A model generated the notes under the pieces. That model worked only from the letters and a program-made list of their open reading frames with translations. It was not told the origin of the DNA and ran no database searches. Positions 9,298-17,717 of a stretch of 64,000 nt of DNA are shown piece by piece (within the stretch, counting starts at the first letter, position 1; each line of letters starts with the position of its first letter). Origin of the DNA: Cyclobacterium sp. (GTDB lineage Bacteria; Bacteroidota; Bacteroidia; Cytophagales; Cyclobacteriaceae). Both the position numbers and the translations under genes were made by a program. The DNA is taken from the NCBI RefSeq assembly GCF_014762705.1, contig NZ_JABURL010000094.1, positions 48,375 through 112,374 on the forward strand, written 5' to 3'.

Positions 9298-10101
9298 ATG
9301 AAAAAGTCAAAAAACTTTTTTCCAGGAAACCTGAAATTTCTCCGGGACCGGAGGGGGCTGACCCAGCAAGGGCTGGCAACAGACCTGGAACTGACCAGGT
9401 CCAAACTCAATGCGTTGGAATCCGGGCAGACCAAGGCGCCTGCTCCCGAGGATTTTCTGGCGATATCCAGCTATTTCGGTATCAGCATCGACAGCCTGAT
9501 ACGGGTAGACCTGCGCACACTGGGGGAACTAAAATTGCGGGAGCTGGAAGCGGGAAACGACGTTTACATGCGGGGCGGCAACCTGCGGGTGTTGGCCATC
9601 AGCGTGGATAAAGGTAACCAGGAAAATGTGGAATACGTACCCATCAAAGCCAAAGCAGGCTACCTTTCCGGGTACAACGACCCTGAGTTTATTGCCTCCC
9701 TACCCCGATTTTCCTTACCCAATCTACCGAGACAGGGTACCTACCGGATATTTCCTACTGTGGGGGATTCCATGTTGCCCATTCCGGGGGGCAGCGACAT
9801 CATCACGAGGTACCAGGACGACTGGACGGCCCTAAAGCCGGATACCCCCTGTGTGGTGATCCTGAGTGGACAGCAGGACTTTGTTTTTAAATTGGTGACC
9901 TTACAGGCTGAAGGGCAGCTACTCCTTCGCTCCCTGAACCCCATCTTTGCCCCCTATACCGTGCCTGTGGACGAGGTAGCAGAGATCTGGAAGTTTCATG
10001 CCTATACCAGCAAAGAAATCCCCGAACCCGAAACCGACCTGCAGCAGCTGGTCCGGGCGGTCCGGGACATGCAATTGGAGCTTAAGGGGAAGAAGAGATA
10101 G
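9298..10101 (+). CDS. XRE-HTH / S24 LexA-like repressor
   Basis: A 267-residue protein with an N-terminal XRE helix-turn-helix (about 10-62: LKFLRDRRGLTQQGLATDL...LNALESGQ) and a C-terminal S24/LexA-type peptidase domain (about 112-232). The self-cleavage site appears to be Ala120-Gly121 in IKAKAGYLSGY. The catalytic serine is Ser158 in VGDSMLP and the lysine is Lys198 in FVFKLVT. All three elements are present, so RecA-stimulated autocleavage is plausible. It differs from classical LexA, which has a winged HTH. It is transcribed divergently from imuA with a 70-bp control region between them, strongly suggesting that it represses imuA-imuB-dnaE2 and itself. The short C-terminal tail (after about 240) is charged. 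Confidence 0.9.
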   Translation: MKKSKNFFPGNLKFLRDRRGLTQQGLATDLELTRSKLNALESGQTKAPAPEDFLAISSYFGISIDSLIRVDLRTLGELKLRELEAGNDVYMRGGNLRVLAISVDKGNQENVEYVPIKAKAGYLSGYNDPEFIASLPRFSLPNLPRQGTYRIFPTVGDSMLPIPGGSDIITRYQDDWTALKPDTPCVVILSGQQDFVFKLVTLQAEGQLLLRSLNPIFAPYTVPVDEVAEIWKFHAYTSKEIPEPETDLQQLVRAVRDMQLELKGKKR

Positions 10102-10424
10102 GGAGTTCAATGAATTTTCATATATAATAACTGCAGCTGAAGCAGTAGGCAATTGACTATAAGGATCCAGGTTCTAAATGAATATTACCTCAACAGGAAT
10201 CTGGCTTTAGCAAAAAGAATACCTTATATCTAACCTTCCATATAGCAGGCCCATTTGTATGCCGAATTGGAGGTTGACTTTTTAGCGATTGCTTATTAGA
10301 TTTAATAAGTAATTGATATTGCATGTTGCAACTAATCGATCAAAAGAATGAAAGTTGCCTTCCAAATAATTCACCTTTGGGAAGAAGCCTCATTCCGAGT
10401 TTGGATAGCCCACTCAATCAAATC
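10102..10424. other. Intergenic region, nothing coding seen
   Basis: A 323-bp AT-rich stretch between the S24 repressor and the small plus-strand gene. The only structure noticed is a perfect 7-bp inverted repeat, CTTATTA (10292-10298) with TAATAAG (10303-10309), around a GATT loop. The frame leading into the small gene is open from 10323, but it lacks coding character before 10425. Confidence 0.5.
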
Positions 10425-10586
10425 ATGAACATTTCCTTTAAAATCAAAAAACTAAAAAACCGATTTATAATTGGGAGTGTAGCCATGGCCACTTTATTTA
10501 TGGCATTTGGATCCTACGGGTCTTTTAATCCATTTGAGATCGGTTTTTACACCTCCATAGGGGCTGGGATAGGTGGTTCTATGTAA
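10425..10586 (+). CDS. Small membrane or exported peptide, unknown
   Basis: A possible 53-residue peptide starting MNISFKIKKLKNRF. A basic N-terminus is followed by one hydrophobic stretch (IIGSVAMATLFMAFG) and a Gly-rich tail ending SIGAGIGGSM. The shape is that of an exported or membrane-anchored small peptide. The open frame begins earlier at 10323, but the upstream residues are polar and unlike a signal sequence, so the internal ATG at 10425 is preferred. I recognise no family. A weak terminator-like hairpin lies about 100 nt downstream (10683-10709). It may not be a real gene. Confidence 0.35.
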   Translation: MNISFKIKKLKNRFIIGSVAMATLFMAFGSYGSFNPFEIGFYTSIGAGIGGSM

Positions 10587-10682
10587 GCTATTATGGGTTT
10601 AAATGGCTGCTGGGTAGGAATAAAACCTAAATGATTTGTTTATTCACCTCCTGACAAAATACATTTCATCCGTAGGAGGTTC

Positions 10683-10709
10683 AAAATAGTGGACCTGCTA
10701 TTTTTTTTT
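10683..10709 (+). terminator. Possible rho-independent terminator
   Basis: A 7-bp stem AAAATAG (10683-10689) pairs with CTATTTT (10698-10704) around an 8-nt loop and is followed directly by a run of Ts to 10709. The stem is A+T rich and therefore weak. It could end the small plus-strand transcript from 10425. The remainder of 10587-10788 shows nothing else. Confidence 0.4.
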
Positions 10710-10788
10710 GCCGCTAAAGCCACCGACCTGATGGTAGTTAACCAAAATTTTAGTATTTGGTATTACCAATTTAGGACACAACCCTGAA

Positions 10789-10971
10789 TTAACTTTGCTG
10801 CTTTTTCCTGTTTACAATAATAAACCAGTAAATCAAGGTACCTATAAAAACAAAGGCACTAAATAAAATTCCCCAACCGTACAGGTAATGATCAGAAAGG
10901 ACTTTTAACGCAGCAAAAACAATGACTCCCAGCGCAGCTAATCCTAGAATAACTAATATCTCTTTCATCAT
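10789..10971 (-). CDS. Small two-helix membrane protein, unknown
   Basis: A 60-residue protein that is almost entirely membrane: helix 1 about residues 4-24 (ILVILGLAALGVIVFAAL), a short loop KVLSDHYLYGWG, helix 2 about 34-54 (LFSAFVFIGTLIYWFII), and a basic tail NRKKQQS. The ATG at 10971 directly abuts the stop codon (10972-10974) of the 44-residue peptide gene upstream, so the two are almost certainly cotranscribed and translationally coupled. I do not recognise a family. The size and topology resemble holin-like, immunity or small accessory membrane proteins, but nothing selects among these. Confidence 0.55.
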   Translation of the reverse strand: MMKEILVILGLAALGVIVFAALKVLSDHYLYGWGILFSAFVFIGTLIYWFIIVNRKKQQS

Positions 10972-11106
10972 CTATTTACTTATTTCTTTAATGGCACATC
11001 CTAATGCAGCTCCAACTACACAAAAGGGACTTAATACCCAACACCCAAACGTTCCAACCGGGTCATCATCCCAATCATCAAAAAGCTTATCTATAGCACT
11101 ATCCAT
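10972..11106 (-). CDS. 44-residue Cys-containing peptide, unknown
   Basis: This short minus-strand gene encodes 44 residues: an acidic N-terminal helix (MDSAIDKLFDDWDDDP), then a hydrophobic Gly/Cys-bearing segment (GTFGCWVLSPFC and VVGAALGCAI) and a short charged end KEISK. Three cysteines (22, 29 and 37) lie in or beside the hydrophobic part. It begins 9 nt after the stop of the 167-residue lipoprotein-like gene and its TAG is immediately followed by the ATG of the two-helix membrane protein. The tight packing on both sides is the best evidence that it is real. It matches no family I know. A small membrane peptide, a bacteriocin-like peptide or a lipoprotein partner are all possible. Confidence 0.5.
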   Translation of the reverse strand: MDSAIDKLFDDWDDDPVGTFGCWVLSPFCVVGAALGCAIKEISK

Positions 11107-11115
11107 ACAATTTCC

Positions 11116-11619
11116 CTATCCTTTCAAGCTCGGACGGTCTGAATTTAATCCCAACGCTTCTGAATTATAGATAAATTGATTTCCGCTATTCAAAGATTTG
11201 AATGAAATTGAAGGTCTACTTCTATCTTTAGCATTATATTCATTAAAATTAGCCAAAATAAAATCAGCTTCTTTTCCGGAATCCAAGACTTGTACGAACA
11301 CTTCTTCATATTCATCTTGAAAGGTAAAAGAAACTGCTGACCTACCATTTTCAAATTCAAACAATCCAATATCTCCTAAATTATTTGAAACTCTCAATGA
11401 TATATTAGGCGGTTTCTTATCATTTGATTTTTGATTTAAAGAACTTAATGCGCTAATAACTAAAGGGTCTTCTGGAGATAGATTTTTAAAATTCTTCACA
11501 TGATTTTGAGCATCGCTTGAATTTTGAAAATTAGAATTAATATCTTCTTCCATAAAATCACCACAAAACCAAAACAACAACATAGGAAAAACTAAGATCA
11601 GTTTAACAGTAGGTTTCAT
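11116..11619 (-). CDS. Exported or lipoprotein-like protein, unknown
   Basis: A 167-residue protein starting MKPTVKLILVFPMLLFWFCG, with a short basic N-terminus, a hydrophobic core and a Cys at 19. This could be a lipoprotein signal with a non-standard lipobox (WFC). The frame remains open upstream to 11727, but those residues do not look like an N-terminus. The mature part starts acidic and Asn-rich (EEDINSNFQNSSD) and then appears beta-rich (ISLRVSNNLGDIGLFEFENG, AVSFTFQDEYEEVFVQVLD). No family is recognised. It is the first gene of a compact set with the 44-residue peptide (9-nt gap) and the two-helix membrane protein. The 284-bp region upstream is very AT-rich and holds nothing else that I can see. 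Confidence 0.5.
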   Translation of the reverse strand: MKPTVKLILVFPMLLFWFCGDFMEEDINSNFQNSSDAQNHVKNFKNLSPEDPLVISALSSLNQKSNDKKPPNISLRVSNNLGDIGLFEFENGRSAVSFTFQDEYEEVFVQVLDSGKEADFILANFNEYNAKDRSRPSISFKSLNSGNQFIYNSEALGLNSDRPSLKG

Positions 11620-11903
11620 GTTATTAAGAATAAAGTGATAACAAGACCAATCAGGCTCGTAAATTACCTGGCTACTCACTTGTTTAATGTCGTTTTTCAC
11701 TTTCACATCGCCGACGTTGGGTGGCAAACCCTAAAAAACCCTTATATAATATGGTGAAATTGTTTATTATATTGACAAAATGATGAATTTAAAATAATAA
11801 AATAATAAATAATAATTAAATTTTTACATTGAAAAAAATTAAAGTCTTCACTTCTCTTTAAACTATGCTATAGTATTTTAAACACCCCAGAATACTAATT
11901 TTA

Positions 11904-13493
11904 TTAGTTTCCTCCAAAAAAATCCTTCCAGGCCTCCGCCTTCAGGGCCTTGTCTTCGGGGCCGGTATAAATTAGCAGGCGGTAGCGGATGGTTTCCGAT
12001 TCTCCGGCTGCCAGGCCCCAGTCACCCAGTATTTGCCGGGAAGGACCCAGGCCCATTTGGCTGTCTACACGCCAGGGTGTGGGGAAAGCCGCATTGTCCG
12101 GATGATCCAGGATGGCAATCCGGGCAAAATCCTCCCTCCCATCCAGCTTGATGCCTATATCGCTCCAGATGGCCCGCTGACCTTCCAGCTCCATCCCTTC
12201 CTGTCCGGAAGCACCCAGGATTTCACCTATGGTCTCGGGCACCCAGGGCATGCGTACAAACAGGCCTCCCACATAAAATTTACCCATTACCACCTCCTTT
12301 TTGGCTTCCCCCTGCCATTCCAGGTCCAGTACGTAGCGGTCGGCATAGGCCTGTAGGGACCAGTTTTGGGTTTCCACCATAAGAACCTCTCCTGCTTCAT
12401 CAAGCATTTCGTATATGGTCTGCCAACGAACTTTCTCCCCGCTGTCCTGCTGCACACTTGCCGATATCCGCCGCCAATAATCCCGGTTCCAATTCATAAA
12501 GAAATCGCGCTCATTTACCCGCTTCAGGCCCCAGTAAATGCCGGTTTGGTGGGGATGGTGGTCCGGGCGGTATTCGGTCAGCTCTCCCTTTCCATCTGGT
12601 GCCAGAATGGGATGCAGGTAGGGCCGTTGGTCCGATATTGTCCGTTGGGTCAGGATGGGTGCTGTTTTGTCTGCTGCACGCACGGCGATACGACCGGCTT
12701 GCCGATCCTGTTCGATGCGAAGGGAAAGGGGGTTCTGTGCCCGGGGCTCCCCGGAGGAAGGCAGCAAGCTGACCACCAGAACCTGATCTTCCATTGGTCT
12801 GAGCGCCAGGCTTCCCTTTTGGATTCGGATATTGCGAAACCGGATGGAAAAACTACCCTGGGGATCGTTTTCATTGTTGGCATGCAGTTGCAGGCCAATA
12901 AATCCCCGGAGGTAGCGATCGTCTTCCAAATGGGCAACGGGCACCCCGTTTACCCAGGTTCGGATAATGGGACCGACCGCTTCAATGCGGTAATGGTTCC
13001 ATTGAAAACCGTCTTTATCATCCCTTTTGAAGGCCCCTTTAGCTGCCGGACCCATTTTCTCGGGCGGGTAAATCCAGCCCCGGTCGGCTCCTTCTTCATA
13101 GATGGCCCCGCTCCATTGCTGGGGCTTGGGATCTACTTCCATCTGATAGCCATGCACCCGGCCGCTTTTGTATTCCGGGTAGCTCTGGGATCGAAATTGA
13201 ATGCCCGAATTATTCATCAGCGTATCCACGGAGACTTCCAACTCGAGCACAAAATCACCGAATTGCTGCTCGGTGCACAAAAATCCGTTGGGCTGACCCG
13301 GAACGGTGCTCCCGACGATCATTCCGTCCCTTACCTCCCATTTATGGGCTCCATTCAATTCCTTCCAGCCGCTAAGGTCTTTGCCGTTGAATAGGGATTG
13401 CCAGACCGGTTCCTGAGCCGGCATTGTGAATGGTGCAAGGAAGCCTGTATAAAGAAGCAGTAAAAAGGAAGTAAGGGTTGGTGATTTCATCAT
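11904..13493 (-). CDS. DUF1080 (3-keto-disaccharide hydrolase-type) + PmoA/DUF6807 fusion
   Basis: A 529-residue exported protein (signal peptide to about residue 26, ending MPAQ) made of two domains. Residues about 27-235 are a DUF1080 (3-keto-disaccharide hydrolase) concanavalin-like fold: WQSLFNGKDLSGW, GMIVGSTVPG, NSGIQFRSQ, GYQMEVDPKP, NHYRIEAVGP and HLEDDRYLRGFIGLQLH. Residues about 240-525 are a PmoA-type (DUF6807) domain: RPYLHPILAPDG followed by DHHPHQTGIYWGLKRVN. DUF1080 proteins include hydrolases acting on 3-keto-glycosides and sugar-binding members; PmoA is uncharacterised. It probably forms a transcript with the PQQ dehydrogenase that ends 37 nt upstream, which suggests joint periplasmic oxidation and processing of a sugar. 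Confidence 0.85.
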   Translation of the reverse strand: MMKSPTLTSFLLLLYTGFLAPFTMPAQEPVWQSLFNGKDLSGWKELNGAHKWEVRDGMIVGSTVPGQPNGFLCTEQQFGDFVLELEVSVDTLMNNSGIQFRSQSYPEYKSGRVHGYQMEVDPKPQQWSGAIYEEGADRGWIYPPEKMGPAAKGAFKRDDKDGFQWNHYRIEAVGPIIRTWVNGVPVAHLEDDRYLRGFIGLQLHANNENDPQGSFSIRFRNIRIQKGSLALRPMEDQVLVVSLLPSSGEPRAQNPLSLRIEQDRQAGRIAVRAADKTAPILTQRTISDQRPYLHPILAPDGKGELTEYRPDHHPHQTGIYWGLKRVNERDFFMNWNRDYWRRISASVQQDSGEKVRWQTIYEMLDEAGEVLMVETQNWSLQAYADRYVLDLEWQGEAKKEVVMGKFYVGGLFVRMPWVPETIGEILGASGQEGMELEGQRAIWSDIGIKLDGREDFARIAILDHPDNAAFPTPWRVDSQMGLGPSRQILGDWGLAAGESETIRYRLLIYTGPEDKALKAEAWKDFFGGN

Positions 13494-13530
13494 TATTTTA
13501 GGTTTTTGTGAAAGTATACGCCTGGTTTCA

Positions 13531-15723
13531 TCAATCGGGCAGGGCGAAGGCGATGACGGAATCTCCGTGAGGGGTACCGTTTTTCCCTCCCCCGCCGGCA
13601 GTAATGACCAGGTACTGTTTTCCAGCTACCTGGTAGACGCTGGGAGTGGCATAGCCTCCTGCGGGGAGTTGGTATTCCCACAGCACCTGTCCGGAGAAGG
13701 TATCAAAAGCCCGGATTTTTTCATCCGGAGTGCCGGCAATAAACACCAGGTTTCCGGCCGTCACCACCGGGCCGCCGAAGCTTTTGGCACCGGTATTCCG
13801 AATCCCTTTTTCCACCAGCTCAGGATACTCTCCTAAAGGAACCTTCCACAGGATCTCCCCTTTGTTCATGTCAACAGCGTTGAGGGTGCCCCAGGGAGGG
13901 GCAATGGCGGGATACCCATCCTGGTCCACGAAAAAGGGAGCCACATTTGCATAGCGTGGTACCTGGTTGGTATTGTCTGAAGTATTCGCAGCCCTGTCTT
14001 GCTCCCGGTCTCCTGCACTTTGGCGCAGGTAAGCCACAATGTCCTCGAGCTGCCGCTCTGAATACCTGGCAAACGCAGGCATCATGCCCCGGCCGTAAGT
14101 CAGAACGGCTTTGATGGAATCATCACTGATCTGCAGGTCTTGAAGTGGCGGATAGAGGGGAAGGTTGCCTTTTTTGTCGATCCCGTGGCAGGCGGTACAG
14201 GATGTATTGTACAATGCCTGACCTCGCAAAAGTTGTGAGGCAGAAGCGGTATCCGCCTCCTCATTCAGGGGAACCAGGCTGTGGATGGTGGGGGCTTCGT
14301 TGATATTGACATACAGTACGTTGGTAGTCGGATCAAATGCGGCGCCACCCCATTCGGCACCGCCCTGATGACCCGGCATGGTGATCACTCCTGCCCTGGA
14401 GGCCGGGGTGTACAGGGGACCGGTTTCGTGCTGCCTGAAGATCTCAAGCACATATTCCCGCGTTTCAGGCGTAATGTTGCTCAGATCTGCCTCACGAAGG
14501 CTGGTCCGGTTCAGCGGAGGTGGTTTTAAAGGAAAAGGCTGGCTGGGCCAGGCTTCCTCTCCAGGTACCTTGGAGGGAGGAACGGGCAGGTCAACCACCG
14601 GAAACACCGGTTCACCTGTCTCCCGATCCAGCACAAAGGTAAGCCCCTGCTTGGTGAGTTGTACCACGATATCCCGGGTCCCCCCGTCTGCAGTGACCGT
14701 AGCCAATACGGGAGCCGGAGGCAAGTCGTAATCCCAGATGTCGTGCCGCAGGGTCTGGTAATGCCAGATGCGCTTGCCGGTGCTGGCGTCCAGGGCAACT
14801 ACACAATTGGCAAACAGGTTTTCTCCCTTGCGCATCCCGCCGTAAATAAAATCCGGTGCAGGAGAACCCGTCGCAAAAAACACCCAGCCCCTTTCTTCGT
14901 CCACTGTCAACCCACCCCAGGGATTGGTACCCCCATAGCTCACACCTTCTTCAAATTCCCAGGTATCGTAGCCAAATTCTCCGGGCTGGGGAATGGTATG
15001 AAATATCCATTTAAATTCCCCGGTTAGCGCATTGTATCCACGTACGTCCCCAGGTGTGGATGGTGCTCCCTCGGGGGTTCTTCCACCGATGATGAGCATG
15101 TCCTTATACACCATGCCTTGGGTAGTGGCCTCAAAGTCTACCTGCTCCGGATCCTGGGGCAGGTTTTTCCGCAAATCGATCCATCCGTTTTCTCCAAAGG
15201 AGGTAATCAGCTCACCGCTGAGGGCATCGATAGCGTAAACACGATCCTTCACAAAGTTCAGGATGCGTTTATTATCTCCCTTTTCATCTTCCCAGTAGGT
15301 GAGGCCGCGATTTCTACCTCGAAAAGGTCTTTCATCATTCCGGTAATCATCCGGTCGAAAAATCCACAATTCCTCTCCGGTGGTGGCATCCAGTGCGACG
15401 GCATTTACTTCCGGAGTAGTGAAATAAAGCCGACTATCGATAACGATTGGATTGGCATACATGCCAGGTCCCACGGGATTGCCATGGTGGTATTCCCAGA
15501 CTTTTTTCAGTGACTGTACATTTCCGGTATGGATTTGGTTCAACTCGGAATATTGGATGCCGGATGAATGCCCGCGGTAAATCCCCCAGTCCGTATGGTT
15601 GTTGAGCCGGCTCTGGTAAGTCTGATCCGGCGAGGTATCCGGCTCCCCTGGGCTACAAGAGATAAAAAGCAGGGAGCAAAGAAGAGAATGTAGGTATTGG
15701 GTTTTTGGGTTCATTATTCTCAT
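13531..15723 (-). CDS. PQQ-dependent dehydrogenase lipoprotein with inserted cytochrome c domain
   Basis: A 730-residue quinoprotein with a lipobox ISC (Cys23), so probably membrane-anchored and periplasmic. The eight-bladed propeller is evident from repeated AxDxxTGxxxW motifs (ALDATTGEELW, ALDASTGKRIW, AFDTFSGQVLW). A cytochrome c domain (about 495-570) with haem site C509-T-A-C512-H513 and a likely Met ligand in GRGMMPAF (547/548) is inserted before the last blades. Such proteins oxidise sugars or alcohols with PQQ and pass electrons to the haem. Similarity is to the quinoprotein glucose dehydrogenase type. An alternative start three codons in (MNPKTQ) is possible. The next gene, DUF1080-PmoA, follows after 37 nt. 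No PQQ biosynthesis gene is present in the window. Confidence 0.9.
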   Translation of the reverse strand: MRIMNPKTQYLHSLLCSLLFISCSPGEPDTSPDQTYQSRLNNHTDWGIYRGHSSGIQYSELNQIHTGNVQSLKKVWEYHHGNPVGPGMYANPIVIDSRLYFTTPEVNAVALDATTGEELWIFRPDDYRNDERPFRGRNRGLTYWEDEKGDNKRILNFVKDRVYAIDALSGELITSFGENGWIDLRKNLPQDPEQVDFEATTQGMVYKDMLIIGGRTPEGAPSTPGDVRGYNALTGEFKWIFHTIPQPGEFGYDTWEFEEGVSYGGTNPWGGLTVDEERGWVFFATGSPAPDFIYGGMRKGENLFANCVVALDASTGKRIWHYQTLRHDIWDYDLPPAPVLATVTADGGTRDIVVQLTKQGLTFVLDRETGEPVFPVVDLPVPPSKVPGEEAWPSQPFPLKPPPLNRTSLREADLSNITPETREYVLEIFRQHETGPLYTPASRAGVITMPGHQGGAEWGGAAFDPTTNVLYVNINEAPTIHSLVPLNEEADTASASQLLRGQALYNTSCTACHGIDKKGNLPLYPPLQDLQISDDSIKAVLTYGRGMMPAFARYSERQLEDIVAYLRQSAGDREQDRAANTSDNTNQVPRYANVAPFFVDQDGYPAIAPPWGTLNAVDMNKGEILWKVPLGEYPELVEKGIRNTGAKSFGGPVVTAGNLVFIAGTPDEKIRAFDTFSGQVLWEYQLPAGGYATPSVYQVAGKQYLVITAGGGGKNGTPHGDSVIAFALPD

Positions 15724-15983
15724 GCAGGTCTTTTCAACAACGAGTAGTTCGGGATGAATTCATTGGCCCGGTACGGCAATAATAACAAAAAATTTCCGGA
15801 ATCAGAGGAAGAAGGCTTTCTCCGGGTAATTTTACGGTTTAATAAGAAAATTTTCCAAATTAGGCTGGAATAGCCCTCATATAAATGAATTGTTTTGGTT
15901 TTCACCCATTTGAAATTTCGCAGGCCTTTCGGTTAAGTAGAAACTACTCTCTACCGATTTTTCGAGCCATGCCTGTGGAATTT

Positions 15984-17447
15984 TCAAATGCCTTTTTTTT
16001 GCAAAACCACTTCCATCGTATAATTTTCTCGTTCTGGTAATCGAATGCTGCCATGATCTGGATCAATCTTCTTCCAAATCCTCCCGTCTATCCTTACCCT
16101 TTTTATCTCATAATTAAAATCCTCCAAAAGCAAGGGAAACAGCTTATCCGTATCCGCTGAGTTTATGTGATAATACAATGTAACAGGCTGCTCATTTACC
16201 CAATAATCCAGGTAAAGCATGTTCAAAAATCCGATTTCTACCGAGTGATAGGAGGTCTTGGTCACTACTGCTTTACTGCTGTTGATAGGGTTTCCTTCCT
16301 TATCTACACTCAAATAAGCACCTCCTTTTTGTTTATCAATAAAATTATCGTTCCAGAAAGAAGCCCCTGTTTTAAAGTTATTCAATGATTCCGTCCCCTC
16401 AGAAAAGGCATAAAGGTAAAGTTGAAACATATTCCCATAGGCTTGCACCCACCAGGGGCTGTCTTCACTATGAATTTCCGGATTATCAACTCGGACTTTA
16501 TGGTACCAAATACCCGTTTCCTTGTCAAACGCATATTTTAAAAGTTGCTCATTCAATCTTAATGCCTGATCCCTGTAGTGTTCTTTACCCGTAATTGCAT
16601 AAAGCCGCATAAGCATCCAGGCTACTTCCACATTGTGGCCTGTATTCATCATTTCATTCATTTGTTCAAGGGAATTCCAATTCCGGTCAAACCCCTCCAT
16701 GATCCAGCCGCTTTTTTGATCCTCCATGAGGGCCAGGGTCATCTCCAGTATTTGCTCACTCTTTTGAAGGTATTTTTCCTCCCGTGTTGCGGCGTACAAG
16801 TAGAGCAAATAACCCGATATAGGTGCCAATTGTGGGGAAAACACCTTATCCGGGTTTGCGATACTGAAGTCTCGATTTAAGCTATGAAAATAACCTCCGC
16901 CATGAATATCATCCCAGGCATGATTTTCCATAACTTCAATACTCTTGTTCAGGTAATATTTCACCCCCTTATCCCGGGTTACGATATATAACATCGCCAT
17001 TCCGGTAATGGCATAGGCGTTCATGAACATGTCTTTGTCCATAGACACGGCATTTCCAGAGCGATCCAATTCATAGAACCAGCCGCCGTATTGATGATCC
17101 CAGCCCTTATTGATCAAATAGTCAAAGGTTTCCTGAGCCAATCCAAGGTAATTTTCATCACCGGTCATGTGATAACCAAGCGCATAGGAAAAAAGATGCC
17201 TGGCGATCATTCCCGGGTATTTTTCCTGCTTTTCCCCTACTTTCCAGTCTTTATCCAGAATAGCATGAAATGATCCAAATTCCTTGTCCTGAGCAAATTC
17301 GGTCCAGGGTTCCAATACGTCAGACAATACTTGTTTTTTCCAAAAATTACCACGCATTATGTCCTGGGCCGGGAGCGATTGGTTGATGAAGATAAAAAGG
17401 GGGATAAATATTATTTTAGAATAGTGTTTAATAATCGGCTCCTCCAT
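15984..17447 (-). CDS. AGE-family epimerase/isomerase-fold exported protein
   Basis: A 487-residue (alpha/alpha)6-barrel protein of the N-acylglucosamine 2-epimerase (AGE) superfamily. Recognisable elements include YPGMIARHLFSYALGYHMTG, GGWFYELDRSGN, KDMFMNAYAITGMA, DIHGGGYFHSLNRD, GHNVEVAWMLMRLY and SPWWVQAYGNMFQLYLYAF. Unlike cytoplasmic epimerases it has a signal peptide, counted from MEEPIIKHYSK (start 17447) and ending LPAQ. The frame continues ten codons upstream to 17477, which would make the signal unusually long. A C-terminal beta-rich extension (about 415-487) follows the barrel. AGE-fold proteins isomerise or epimerise sugars, or act as hydrolases of unsaturated oligosaccharides. 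It is encoded 260 bp upstream of the PQQ dehydrogenase on the same strand, but whether they share a transcript is unclear. Confidence 0.8.
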   Translation of the reverse strand: MEEPIIKHYSKIIFIPLFIFINQSLPAQDIMRGNFWKKQVLSDVLEPWTEFAQDKEFGSFHAILDKDWKVGEKQEKYPGMIARHLFSYALGYHMTGDENYLGLAQETFDYLINKGWDHQYGGWFYELDRSGNAVSMDKDMFMNAYAITGMAMLYIVTRDKGVKYYLNKSIEVMENHAWDDIHGGGYFHSLNRDFSIANPDKVFSPQLAPISGYLLYLYAATREEKYLQKSEQILEMTLALMEDQKSGWIMEGFDRNWNSLEQMNEMMNTGHNVEVAWMLMRLYAITGKEHYRDQALRLNEQLLKYAFDKETGIWYHKVRVDNPEIHSEDSPWWVQAYGNMFQLYLYAFSEGTESLNNFKTGASFWNDNFIDKQKGGAYLSVDKEGNPINSSKAVVTKTSYHSVEIGFLNMLYLDYWVNEQPVTLYYHINSADTDKLFPLLLEDFNYEIKRVRIDGRIWKKIDPDHGSIRLPERENYTMEVVLQKKGI

Positions 17448-17717
17448 TTTTAAAAAATTATTGATAATTAAAATCATTTTACCTGTTGGATCAAATTAAT
17501 TACAAATTCTTGTCGCACAAAACCCTGTATCGGGTTCATTTATCAAAACTATTTTTTTTTAAATTTTATTAACCAAAAACGTTCGGAATGTGTGGTTGGC
17601 ACCAGCTTTTTCCAGGTGATATGCCAGGTTTTTTATCCATGTTCAACTAGTTAGCAACTTCCGCCGAATCCACTAGTTGCGTTTTTGGCCTTATCCGAAT
17701 TAGGATTGGTATCTCCA

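Noticed and set aside
12366..13394. A 342-codon plus-strand frame opposite the DUF1080-PmoA gene
   Set aside because: The minus-strand protein has clear two-domain homology; the opposite frame is an artefact of G+C-rich codon use without start-site support.
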